In this document: piece by piece, positions 16,334 to 24,145 of the stretch | Position numbering within the stretch: position 1 is the stretch's first letter | How the letters are laid out: every line of letters starts with the position of its first letter | NCBI GenBank assembly: GCA_052034585.1 | Contig: JBPOIJ010000035.1 | Coordinates: 62,001-126,000, forward strand | Origin: Xiheimicrobium sp052034585 | GTDB lineage: Bacteria > Myxococcota > Myxococcia > Myxococcales > Myxococcaceae | Direction of reading: 5' to 3' | Length of the DNA stretch: 64,000 nt | Notes under the pieces: generated by a model | Seen by the model: the letters and a program-made list of their open reading frames with translations, nothing else | Database searches by the model: none | Told to the model about the DNA's origin: nothing | Made by a program: the position numbers and the translations under genes

Positions 16334-17176
16334 TCACGCGACCAGCTTCAGCGTCGCGACCTCACCGACGAGTTCCTCGGGGTTCTCGACCCGCGCCTTG
16401 AGCGACTCGAGCGCGTGCGCACAATACAGCCCGTCCTCGATGCGCTCGTCGAAGGTGTACTTCACCGTGCAGACCTGCTTCGGACCCTCGACGGTCATCA
16501 CGGTCTTGGTGCGGCCAAGCGCAGCGAAGAAGGGGCAGTTCCCGTACTCGTAGAGGTGGTGGTACGCGCTCTCGAGACCGACGCTGCCCAGGTTCGCCAC
16601 GAACATGCTGGTGAAGAGCGGGTCGTGCTCGATGAACTTCTTCGGCAGGAGGTTGAAGCGGTCGGCGAGCTTCGCCAGCTTCATCGCGAGGCCGAGGAGG
16701 AAGGCCGGGAGCGCGGTGAGGAGATCGAGCTCCTTGTCCTGGCTGCTCTTCTTGTCGCTCCGGCCTGCCTTCACGTCGCCGTGGGTCAACGCCACCAGCT
16801 CCTCGAAGGACTGCACCTCGTCGAGCCGGCGCTTGATGACGACCAGCGGCGCGCCGTTCGCCAGCTTCTTCTTCGCCGCGAAGGAGACGTAGACGCCGTC
16901 GCGTTGCCACAGCCGCCCGCCGGAGACGAAGCGGTTGAGCCGCGGCCACTCCTGGAAGCTCTTCGCCACCGAGTAGAGGAAGAGGTGGAAGACGGTGATC
17001 TTCTGCGTGGGGTGCGTCGCGTTCCAGCGCTCGATGAAGGGCAGCGTCTTGGTGAGGTCGAGTTCCTGCTCGAAGCCCACGGCCGACTCGGTGCGGGTCG
17101 GCATCAGGAAGGGCATGATCGCCCGCGAGGGGTTCACGTCGGTGCAGCGCTTCGCATCAGGTCGAGTGGTGAGCAT
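16334..17176 (-). CDS. Stand-alone E2-like (CAT-fold) acyltransferase lacking catalytic His
   Basis: A 280-residue protein matching the catalytic domain of 2-oxoacid dehydrogenase E2 acyltransferases but with no lipoyl or E1/E3-binding domain. Blocks such as KITVFHLFLYSVAKSF, NRFVSGGRLWQRDGVYVSFA, NLGSVGLES and the C-terminal ESLKARVENPEEL fit the family. The E2 signature DHRxxDG reads DERIEDG, so the catalytic His is Glu (residue 244). This implies altered or absent acyltransferase chemistry. The start at 17176 has a GGAGG six bases upstream and is preferred over an extension 20 codons longer. Confidence 0.75.
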   Translation of the reverse strand: MLTTRPDAKRCTDVNPSRAIMPFLMPTRTESAVGFEQELDLTKTLPFIERWNATHPTQKITVFHLFLYSVAKSFQEWPRLNRFVSGGRLWQRDGVYVSFAAKKKLANGAPLVVIKRRLDEVQSFEELVALTHGDVKAGRSDKKSSQDKELDLLTALPAFLLGLAMKLAKLADRFNLLPKKFIEHDPLFTSMFVANLGSVGLESAYHHLYEYGNCPFFAALGRTKTVMTVEGPKQVCTVKYTFDERIEDGLYCAHALESLKARVENPEELVGEVATLKLVA

Positions 17177-17374
17177 GCACGCCTCCAGAGCAGGGTCCGT
17201 ACCGACAGAAAGACTCGTAATGATAACCACTTGCATCGATGTGGCCGTGCAGGGTGTTGCACAGGCGTGTGCACGGCGCCTTCCGAGAGGTCACGGTGGG
17301 TCGTCGAGGCCCGCCACCGAACGACGACGTCGAGGCTCACTCCGCGGCGTCCGTCGCGAGGACCTCGCTCAGGG

Positions 17375-18070
17375 TCAGCGGAGATCGAGCACGGGCCAGT
17401 TGTAGCTCCGCGCCAGCGCTCGGAGCCGAAGGTCGGGGTTCACCGCGGTCGGCCGGCCCACCGCCGTGAGCATCGCGTAGTCGCTCGCCGAGTCCGAGTA
17501 GGCGTAGCTCTTCATCAGCGAGATGCCGTGCTTCTCGCAGTACTCGCGGATCACGTCGGCCTTGTTCGCGCCCTCGATGATCGGCGGAATCACCTTGCCG
17601 GTCGCCTCGCCGCCGACGAACTGCATGCGGTTGGCGATCAGATCGTCAGCGCCCAGGTGGCGCGCGAGCGGCGTCATCGTGAAGTCGAGCGCGCCCGTCA
17701 CCAGCACCACCTTGCAGCCGGCGCGGCGCGCCTGATCGATCAGATCCTGCGCGCGGGGAAAGATCGCGTCCTTGATGACGTCTTCGAACAGATCCTTGCT
17801 GAGCGTCAGCAGCCGGTCCTCGGTGAGGCCCTGGTACTGGCGATAGAAGTACTCGTTGAAGATCTTCCGATCGATGAGGTTGAGCGCGCCGAAGACGGGC
17901 AGCTTCACCAGCGTCGACAACCCGCGCCGGGCGATGCCGCTGTAGCTGCCCTCGTTCATCGCGTAGTAGCCATAGGCGTGCACGACGTTGGTGCTGATCA
18001 ACGTCCCGTCGACGTCGAAGAAGGCAGCCTTGCCGGGCGAAGTGGGGCTGGAAGAGTCGGCGTGCTTCAT
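17375..18070 (-). CDS. HAD-superfamily (IB type) phosphatase
   Basis: A 231-residue HAD hydrolase of the SerB-like IB group. Motif I is FFDVDGTL with the nucleophile Asp, motif II lies in VVLVTGALDF, and motif IV in YAYSDSASDYAML with the acidic metal ligands. Between them is the helical cap typical of C1 members. Such proteins dephosphorylate small phosphomonoesters such as phosphoserine or lysophosphatidate; the substrate cannot be told. I prefer the start at 18070 because the 13 codons before it include the rare CTA and show no similarity, although an ATG at 18109 has a better ribosome site. Confidence 0.85.
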   Translation of the reverse strand: MKHADSSSPTSPGKAAFFDVDGTLISTNVVHAYGYYAMNEGSYSGIARRGLSTLVKLPVFGALNLIDRKIFNEYFYRQYQGLTEDRLLTLSKDLFEDVIKDAIFPRAQDLIDQARRAGCKVVLVTGALDFTMTPLARHLGADDLIANRMQFVGGEATGKVIPPIIEGANKADVIREYCEKHGISLMKSYAYSDSASDYAMLTAVGRPTAVNPDLRLRALARSYNWPVLDLR

Positions 18071-18130
18071 CGAGCGCGCGACTAGCACATCGGCCGCGCG
18101 GAAGGACATCGTCCACCATCGGCCGCGCAC

Positions 18131-18179
18131 GGCGAAAACACCAAAGCCCGGCCATCCCCAATGGATGACCGGGCCTTGG
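18131..18179 (-). terminator. Probable intrinsic terminator after TSP3-repeat gene
   Basis: A 17-base stem (18141-18157 with 18163-18179, two mismatches) and five-base loop, GC-rich at its core (GCCCGG/CCGGGC). Read on the minus strand it is followed by TTTGGTGTTTT, a T-rich tail. It lies between the stop of the TSP3 gene and the HAD gene, so it would end the former's transcript. Confidence 0.6.
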
Positions 18180-18232
18180 CATGGACTCGACCCCTCACCG
18201 TGAGGGAACGAAGAAGGTCGCTGCAATCCGAC

Positions 18233-19576
18233 TCAGTCGGCGCCGAGCCTGATCCGGCGGCGGAGCAGGGTCAGCACTCCGAGCGCGGCGAGCGCGGGCA
18301 GCGAGGTGATGCTGCAGCTCATCGGGCTCTGCGCGCTGCCACCGTCCGGCGTCGCGGTGAGCTTGAGCGTCGCGATCGACTCCCGGCGGTCAGGGTACGC
18401 GCGGTCAGGGAACGCCAGCTTCGCCTGCAGCTGAATCTCGTAGTCACCGTCGACATCGGTCGTGAGGCTCGGCACGTTGCTGTCGGTGTAGGCGTAGGCG
18501 TAGTCGTGAGACATCGTCACTGCGCCCGTCGGGTTCGCGATCGACACGGTGCTCCCGCTCGGCCGCTTCACCACCGTCCACGCGTACTCGATGGCCGCGC
18601 CGTTGCGGTTCGCGAAGAGCGGCAGGCGGAACTTCTCGCCGCGCCCCAGAGTCACCACGCCGCCAGCGTGCACCTTGAAGGCCGAGTTCGGGTCGAGGCA
18701 GTCGGCCTTGTCGGCCGGGTTGATCACCAGGCAGAACTTCGCGTCGCACGCGTCACCGAGCCCGTCGAAGTCACCGTCGAGCTGGCTGCGGTTTCGCACC
18801 TCGACGCAGTTGTCCTTCGAGGTGGCGGTGAAGTCGGGGAGCTTGTCGTTGAGCCCGTCACCGTCGACGTCGAGGTCGCACACGTCGCCGAGGCCGTCAC
18901 GGTCGAGATCGGTGTTGTTCGAGTTCTTCACCGTCGGGCAGTTGTCGACGTGATCGAAGATGCCGTCGGCGTCGGAGTCGCGCTTGCAGTTCTGCCCAGG
19001 CAGGTCGACGTTGGTCGCCGAGGAGATGAGCGGGCAGAGATCGAGGCTGTTCTCGAAGCTGTCGCCGTCGAGATCGGTGTCGCAGACGTCGCCCAGGCCG
19101 TCGCCATCGAGGTTCGACTGCACCCCCGCCACCGGCCGGTTGGGAATGAACTGGCAGTTGTCCGCCGCGTTGTCGACCGCGTCGCCGTCCAGGTCTCCGT
19201 CACAGGAGTCACCCATGCCGTCGCCGTCGGTGTCGAGCTGCGCGAAGTTCGAGAGCGCCGAGCAGTTGTCACAGGCACTGCCCACGCCGTCACCGTCGAT
19301 GTCCATCTGATCGCGGTTCGAGGCGAAGGGGCAGTTGTCGACCGAGTCCGCCTTCCCGTCGCCGTCCGCGTCGTCGGTGTACGCCAGCGTCTTCCCGTCG
19401 TCGGTGTACGCGACCCACACCGAGCAGCCACAGCCGCACCCGCAGCCGCAGCCGCCACCACCCCCTTCTTCCTTCGGCTTGCCACATTCGGTGCCGAGGC
19501 ACTCCGGGTTGTCGATGTTCTGTGCCAGGGCCGCCGAGGAGATGAGGAACGAGATCGCTGCGAGGGTGTGACGCAT
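18233..19576 (-). CDS. Secreted thrombospondin type 3 repeat protein with MYXO-CTERM-like tail
   Basis: A 447-residue exported protein. It has a signal peptide (residues 1-19), a run of alternating Gly-Cys (CGCGCGCGCG) near residue 45, then at least seven calcium-binding thrombospondin type 3 units of the form DxDGDGxxDxxDNC, a beta-sandwich-like region (about 300-410) and a C-terminal tail of Cys, hydrophobic helix and RRR (MSCSITSLPAL...LLRRRIR). That tail resembles the MYXO-CTERM sorting signal processed by myxosortase for surface attachment. Start chosen at 19576, where GGAGG lies six bases upstream and the signal peptide begins; earlier codons lack any export signal. Function is probably a calcium-dependent surface protein. 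Confidence 0.85.
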   Translation of the reverse strand: MRHTLAAISFLISSAALAQNIDNPECLGTECGKPKEEGGGGGCGCGCGCGCSVWVAYTDDGKTLAYTDDADGDGKADSVDNCPFASNRDQMDIDGDGVGSACDNCSALSNFAQLDTDGDGMGDSCDGDLDGDAVDNAADNCQFIPNRPVAGVQSNLDGDGLGDVCDTDLDGDSFENSLDLCPLISSATNVDLPGQNCKRDSDADGIFDHVDNCPTVKNSNNTDLDRDGLGDVCDLDVDGDGLNDKLPDFTATSKDNCVEVRNRSQLDGDFDGLGDACDAKFCLVINPADKADCLDPNSAFKVHAGGVVTLGRGEKFRLPLFANRNGAAIEYAWTVVKRPSGSTVSIANPTGAVTMSHDYAYAYTDSNVPSLTTDVDGDYEIQLQAKLAFPDRAYPDRRESIATLKLTATPDGGSAQSPMSCSITSLPALAALGVLTLLRRRIRLGAD

Positions 19577-19713
19577 GAGTGCCTCCGTGTGTGGAAGGGG
19601 ATGCCTCGAGGCGAAGAGAACCTTCCCGGAGATTTCTGCCTGCATTTCAGGGCGCCGAACTGCTCGGTTTCCCGTCGTTTTCGCCGCACCTTGGGGCAAA
19701 GTGCGCGCGTTCG

Positions 19714-21120
19714 ATGCCGCTCGTGCTCCCCAGCTCGCCGACGATCGTCGCCGGCCTCGTGCTCTTCGCGATGGCCGCGCCCGCGCTGGGCCAGGTGCAG
19801 CAGCTGGGTGATGGCCGCGACGGCACGCTCGAGGTGACCGCTCCGAACACCGTCATCAACGCCAGCTCACCGCTCTCCGACGACGCCGCCGCGGGAGACC
19901 CCTGGATCCTCGTGGTCGACGCCAGGCCGTTCCAGGCGGGAGGCCTCGTGCTCGTCGTGCAGAGCCAGTGGCGTTCCGATGGAGAGCGCTACCGCATCGG
20001 CGAGTTCTCGCTGCACCTCGTCCAACGCGTGGCCGGCAACCGCCTCGAGCTCGCCAGCCCCCTCAACCGGCCGTGGCGCTCGCAGGAAACCCAGGCCGTC
20101 TCCGTTCCTCAATACTCGAACGTCACCATCGCCCCGGGCGCCTCGCTGGTCGCTCCGCCGTGGAATGGAACGAGCGGAGGCGTGCTGGCGCTCGTCGCCA
20201 CGGGAACGGTGCGCAACGACGGGCTCCTCACCGCGAGCGGTCAAGGCCTGCGCGGCGGGACCCCGAGGGAGGTCGCCGAGTCCGAGCGGTTGTGCATGGG
20301 TGACGACGAGCTCGCGCCCCGCGGTGCCATGAAGGGCGAGGGCGGGTTGGTGGGCACCTTCGCGTCGTCCATCACCGGGCGCGGGCCGAGCGACAGCGGC
20401 GGAGGTGGCGGCGTCTGCCAATACGCCGGTGGCGGCGGCGGTGCGAGCCTCGGAGAAGGCGGCCAGGGAGGCGCGAGCGCGGACGGCAAACGCGACGTCG
20501 GTGGCATCGGCGGCACGGCGCTCAGCAACGCGGGCCTCGTGCTCGGTGGCGGAGGCGGAGCGGCGAACGGCAGCTTCGGTCGCGGGCGCGCAGGCGGAAA
20601 CGGTGGAGGCGCGATCTTCCTCCGTGCACGGGGGCTCGAGGGCGGGGGCACGATGAGCGCCGATGGCGCCGATGGCCAGGCGACGGACTCCCGCTTCGGG
20701 GCTGGGGGCGGCGGCGGCGGCGGCGGCGCGGTGGTGCTGGAGATCGTCGACTCCGCGCAGTGCCGGGTGAGCGCGAGCGGCGGCGCCGGCGGCATGGCGA
20801 CCGACTCCGGGCCAGGTGGCGGTGGTGGCGGTGGACGCATCTCGCTCCGCGCAGCGCGAATCCTCGAGTGTCCAACCTCCGTCGCGGGTGGCGCGAGCGG
20901 CAAGGTGACCGCGGGCGAGTATGGCGCGACGGCGGGGCTCCCCGGCCTCACCACCGTTCGAGAAGTCACCGCACAGCAGGAGCCCTTCGCCAACGGCCCC
21001 GGCCTCACCGTCGAGAAGCTCGGCTGCACCTGTGGGAGCGCGGGCGGCTGGCCAATCGGCCTCCTCGTGCTCGCGACCAGCGTCGTGCGCCGTCGCACCC
21101 GCCGTCGACATTTGGCGTGA
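19714..21120 (+). CDS. Secreted Gly-rich surface protein with MYXO-CTERM-like tail
   Basis: A 468-residue exported protein with signal peptide (about residues 1-27, ending APALGQ), a beta-rich N-terminal part, then long Gly-rich stretches alternating with short beta-strand motifs (GGGGGASLGEG, GGGGGGGGAVVLEI, GGGGGGGRISLRA). It ends in CTCGSAGG, a hydrophobic helix and RRRTRRR, which resembles the MYXO-CTERM sorting tail. The pattern of Gly loops and repeated strands suggests a parallel beta-helix exposed on the cell surface. No enzyme motif is seen. It is divergent from the TSP3-repeat gene, so the two surface proteins may share a control region. Confidence 0.8.
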   Translation: MPLVLPSSPTIVAGLVLFAMAAPALGQVQQLGDGRDGTLEVTAPNTVINASSPLSDDAAAGDPWILVVDARPFQAGGLVLVVQSQWRSDGERYRIGEFSLHLVQRVAGNRLELASPLNRPWRSQETQAVSVPQYSNVTIAPGASLVAPPWNGTSGGVLALVATGTVRNDGLLTASGQGLRGGTPREVAESERLCMGDDELAPRGAMKGEGGLVGTFASSITGRGPSDSGGGGGVCQYAGGGGGASLGEGGQGGASADGKRDVGGIGGTALSNAGLVLGGGGGAANGSFGRGRAGGNGGGAIFLRARGLEGGGTMSADGADGQATDSRFGAGGGGGGGGAVVLEIVDSAQCRVSASGGAGGMATDSGPGGGGGGGRISLRAARILECPTSVAGGASGKVTAGEYGATAGLPGLTTVREVTAQQEPFANGPGLTVEKLGCTCGSAGGWPIGLLVLATSVVRRRTRRRHLA

Positions 21121-21151
21121 GCTTGGCCGCCTCCGAAGGCACACTCGGCCC

Positions 21152-22237
21152 GTGCTGAGCGCGCTCGTCATCGCCTTGAGTCTCTCGGCGCCGAAGGTGA
21201 ACCTCGGGCCACCGCCCCCACTCATCGTGATGATTCGCACCGACGGCCCGCCGCCCTTCCTCAAGACGCAGGCCCGGCTGCACGAGGAGCTGACGCTGCT
21301 CCTCGATACCTTCATCGTCCTCAACACGCCCATCTCGGTGCCCGACTTCCCCCGCAAGCCGCTCGCCGAGCAGCTCGCCGCCGTGCTCCCGGTCGCCAAG
21401 TCGAACGACGCCGCCGCGGTGGTGTGGCTCGCCGAGCCGGTGCCGGGCCAGCTCATGCTGCACCTCGTGGCGCAGGGCACGGGGCGCACCTTGGTGCGCA
21501 CCCTCGAGTTCGATCGAAAGAGCCGCAACGAGTCGGCGCTCGCGGTGATGATGCGCGAGCTGCTCGGCACCGCCTTTCTCTACGAAGCGCCGGCCGACGT
21601 CCCTCCGCAGCTCCGGGCCGTCGTGAAGCAGACGCGCGCCACGATGTCGACGGCCGCCGACGTGTCACCGCTCCCCTCCGTCATCGAGCCCATCGCCCCG
21701 CCCGCGCCGCCGGCGCCCCCACCTCCCAAACGGCTTCGGGTGTCGGTGATCGGCTTGGTCGACTCGGGCCTCGTCGATCACTACGGTGGTTCGACTCGGT
21801 ATGGCGCGGTGCTCACCGGCCTGTGGAAGTTCGACGCCTTCGCCCTGGGCCTCGATCTCGGCCTCACCGGCCATCGGGCCGTTCCGAGCGCGAGCACCGC
21901 CGTCACCAGCATCTCCCTCCCAGTTCAAGCGGTGGTGACGCGCGCCTTCTCCTTTTCCGGAGTGTCCTTCTGGCCTCGCCTGGGCCTGGGGCCGGAGGTC
22001 TCGTGGACGACCTCTCGCCAATCGGTGCCCGAGGCCGTCAGCACGGTAACGGGGAGTGGACTCCTCGGTGTGGATGTGGGGTTCGGCACCCAGTCATTTT
22101 CTGCGGTGGTGCGACTCGAGGCCTTGGGGCGGCTCGGTCGCTCTCAACTGGTTGATCTCCCTGGCTCGTCGCCGCTGTGGAGGCAGCCCGCGGTGTCCCT
22201 CCATGCGGGCATCGGTCTCGCATGGGAAGGACTTTGA
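21152..22237 (+). CDS. Secreted or outer-membrane protein, unknown, sigma-linked
   Basis: A 361-residue protein with a short N-terminal signal (LSALVIALSLSAP), a periplasmic alpha/beta region to about residue 175, a Pro-rich linker (APPAPPAPPPPKR) and a C-terminal 150 residues of alternating beta-strand pattern that could form a small outer-membrane barrel. No known family recognised. The GTG start at 21152 fits the signal peptide. Its last codons overlap the sigma-factor gene that follows, so it is the first gene of a sigma/FecR operon and may be part of the signal-receiving apparatus. Confidence 0.7.
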   Translation: MLSALVIALSLSAPKVNLGPPPPLIVMIRTDGPPPFLKTQARLHEELTLLLDTFIVLNTPISVPDFPRKPLAEQLAAVLPVAKSNDAAAVVWLAEPVPGQLMLHLVAQGTGRTLVRTLEFDRKSRNESALAVMMRELLGTAFLYEAPADVPPQLRAVVKQTRATMSTAADVSPLPSVIEPIAPPAPPAPPPPKRLRVSVIGLVDSGLVDHYGGSTRYGAVLTGLWKFDAFALGLDLGLTGHRAVPSASTAVTSISLPVQAVVTRAFSFSGVSFWPRLGLGPEVSWTTSRQSVPEAVSTVTGSGLLGVDVGFGTQSFSAVVRLEALGRLGRSQLVDLPGSSPLWRQPAVSLHAGIGLAWEGL

Positions 22238-22791
22238 ACCGTCAGGGCATTCCAGACGAGTTCCTGGTGAGTGATGACGACGAAGCGTGCGTCAGACGGC
22301 TGGTCGCGGGTGATCTCCGCGCGTTGGGCCCTATCTACACTCGCCACAAAGGGGTCGTGATGAACGTGCTGCGACACACGGCGCGAGAGAGTGAGCTCGA
22401 GGACCTCTGCCAGGAGGTCTTCCTCACCTTCTCGAAGATCGCCAACCGGCTGCGGCCGGGTGTCAGCGTGCGTTCGTTCCTCGTCGGCATCGCAGCAAAG
22501 AAGGGGAAGAAGACGGGTGTGATGGAGTGGGTGCGCTCACGCTTGCTCGAGCGCAACGTCTCGAAGGACGAGGTGATGCCAGCGCCCCAAGGGCGGGTCG
22601 AGGCGGGGTACGATGCCGAGCGCTTGCTCGCTTTGCTGCCCGAAGATTGGCGCACCGTGGTGGTGCTGAACGTGGTGGAAGGCTGGACGGCCGAGGAGAT
22701 CGCCGCGTCGTTGGGCGTGAGCCCGAACACGGTGTTCACCCGGCTGCATCGCGCGCGGCAGAAGATCCGCGAGCTGGGTGAGGCCACATGA
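22222..22791 (+). CDS. ECF-type RNA polymerase sigma factor
   Basis: A 189-residue sigma factor. Region 2 spans about residues 25-95 (LEDLCQEVFLTFSKIANRL is the core-binding and -10 helix region) and region 4 about 125-185 (LPEDWRTVVVLNVVEGWTAE and the helix-turn-helix IAASLGVSPNTVFTRLHRAR). The short linker and absence of regions 1 and 3 are typical of ECF sigmas. The ATG at 22222 overlaps the previous gene by 16 bases; a TTG at 22234, overlapping the stop as TTGA, is an alternative. The stop overlaps the downstream FecR-like gene, its likely membrane regulator. Confidence 0.92.
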   Translation: MGRTLNRQGIPDEFLVSDDDEACVRRLVAGDLRALGPIYTRHKGVVMNVLRHTARESELEDLCQEVFLTFSKIANRLRPGVSVRSFLVGIAAKKGKKTGVMEWVRSRLLERNVSKDEVMPAPQGRVEAGYDAERLLALLPEDWRTVVVLNVVEGWTAEEIAASLGVSPNTVFTRLHRARQKIRELGEAT

Positions 22792-24077
22792 GCGAGCACG
22801 TGCCGCCATCGCCCGCGCCCGCCGATCCGTCATGGGAGCGGTTCTCGGAAGGCCTCAAGTCCTCGCGGGCCGAGCTCGCCACCCCTGCGTCTCCGAACCA
22901 GGTGGCGGCGCTGCTCCAACGGGCGGAAGACGAGGCCGAGCGCGGCGCGTTTCCGCTCAAGTGGGTGCTCGCGGGCGCGGCGGCCGTGCTGGTGCTGGGC
23001 GCGGTGTCCTTCGCGGTGACTCGGGAGCCGGCCGAACAGCCGTGGGTCGCCTCGACGGTGGTGGCGACGAACGCGCAGACGACGGGCACGCTCACCGAGA
23101 CCGCGGCCGATGGGCATGCGCTCTTCGCGGTGGGCGACGATCGGGTCGGCGTTGGTCCGTCGAGCCGGTTGGAGATCGCCAAGGCGGGGTCGCGGTCGAC
23201 GCGCCTGGTGTTGAGCCGGGGCTCGGTGGCGGCGAGCGTCGATCCCTCGCGCGGCAAGCGGAGCTTCGACGTCGAGACGCCGCTGGGTCGCGTCCACGTC
23301 GTCGGCACGGTGTTCCGGGTCGCGGCGAGCGCCGAGGCGTTGGTCGTCGAGGTGGAGCGAGGGACGGTCGAGGTGCTGCACGGGTCGGTGACTTCGCGGG
23401 TGACTGCCGGAGAGCGGCTCACGGTGAAGGGTGGCGGTGCGGTGCTCGAGCCGCGCGGGGCGGGAGCGTTCGACGAGCTGAGCGAGCAGGCCCCGGTCGC
23501 GGTGGTCCCCGCTCCGCCCGAGCCCGAGCCCGTCGTCGAGCCTGCGCCGGTGGAAGAAGACGAGCCAGTCAAGGTCGAGCCGACGAAGAAGAAGGCGCCG
23601 GTGCCGGCCTCGAAGCTGGCGGAGTGGCGCACTCGCGCCGCGCGTGGAGAGTGTGGGCTGGTGATGGGGGAGGTGAAGAAGTTCCTTGGGGCGTCCCCCG
23701 AGGACGTGCCCGCACGGCTCACCTTGGCGGACTGCCAGCGGCGCACGGGTGACAAGAGCGGAGCGCTCGACAGCTACCTGAAGGCCTCGAACGGGAAGGG
23801 CGCGGAGGCGAACCGGGCGACGCTGCTCGCCGCGTCGGTGCTCCAAGACGAGCTCGCGCAGCCGGAGAAGGCGCTCAAGCAGCTCGATCGCTATCTCTCA
23901 CGTGGCCCGGAGTCGCGCGATCTCGAGGCGAGCGCGCTGGTGCGCAAGGCACGGGCGCTCCAGGCGATGGGCAAGAAGGAGCAGGCGCGCGCGGTCGTCG
24001 AGTTGGTGCTCAAGAAGTTCGGCGACACCAGCGCGGCGCCCGAGGCGTTGCGGCTTCGCGACGTTCCCTCGCGCTGA
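22788..24077 (+). CDS. FecR-domain membrane protein with TPR region
   Basis: A 429-residue single-pass inner-membrane protein: cytosolic N-terminus (1-57), transmembrane helix (about 58-80), a FecR-like periplasmic domain (about 95-225; SRGSVAASVDP, TPLGRVHVVGTVFRV, VTAGERLTVKGG), a Pro/Glu-rich and Lys-rich spacer, and C-terminal TPR-like helices (270-425; SGALDSYLKAS, PEKALKQLDRYL). By family and by its ATGA overlap with the sigma gene it probably controls that sigma factor from the membrane. The N-terminus is not a recognised zinc anti-sigma domain. Confidence 0.85.
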   Translation: MSEHVPPSPAPADPSWERFSEGLKSSRAELATPASPNQVAALLQRAEDEAERGAFPLKWVLAGAAAVLVLGAVSFAVTREPAEQPWVASTVVATNAQTTGTLTETAADGHALFAVGDDRVGVGPSSRLEIAKAGSRSTRLVLSRGSVAASVDPSRGKRSFDVETPLGRVHVVGTVFRVAASAEALVVEVERGTVEVLHGSVTSRVTAGERLTVKGGGAVLEPRGAGAFDELSEQAPVAVVPAPPEPEPVVEPAPVEEDEPVKVEPTKKKAPVPASKLAEWRTRAARGECGLVMGEVKKFLGASPEDVPARLTLADCQRRTGDKSGALDSYLKASNGKGAEANRATLLAASVLQDELAQPEKALKQLDRYLSRGPESRDLEASALVRKARALQAMGKKEQARAVVELVLKKFGDTSAAPEALRLRDVPSR

Positions 24078-24145
24078 CGACCGAGCGGTCTGGAATTCGC
24101 GTTGGCGATCTTGATCGGCGCTGAGGTGACGCCACACTGGCGCCG

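Noticed and set aside
17237..17374. CCGTGCA/TGCACGG inverted repeat and nearby TTGCAC upstream of the E2-like gene
   Set aside because: Arms are short and far apart (18 bases) and no promoter could be tied to them, so it is not listed as a feature.
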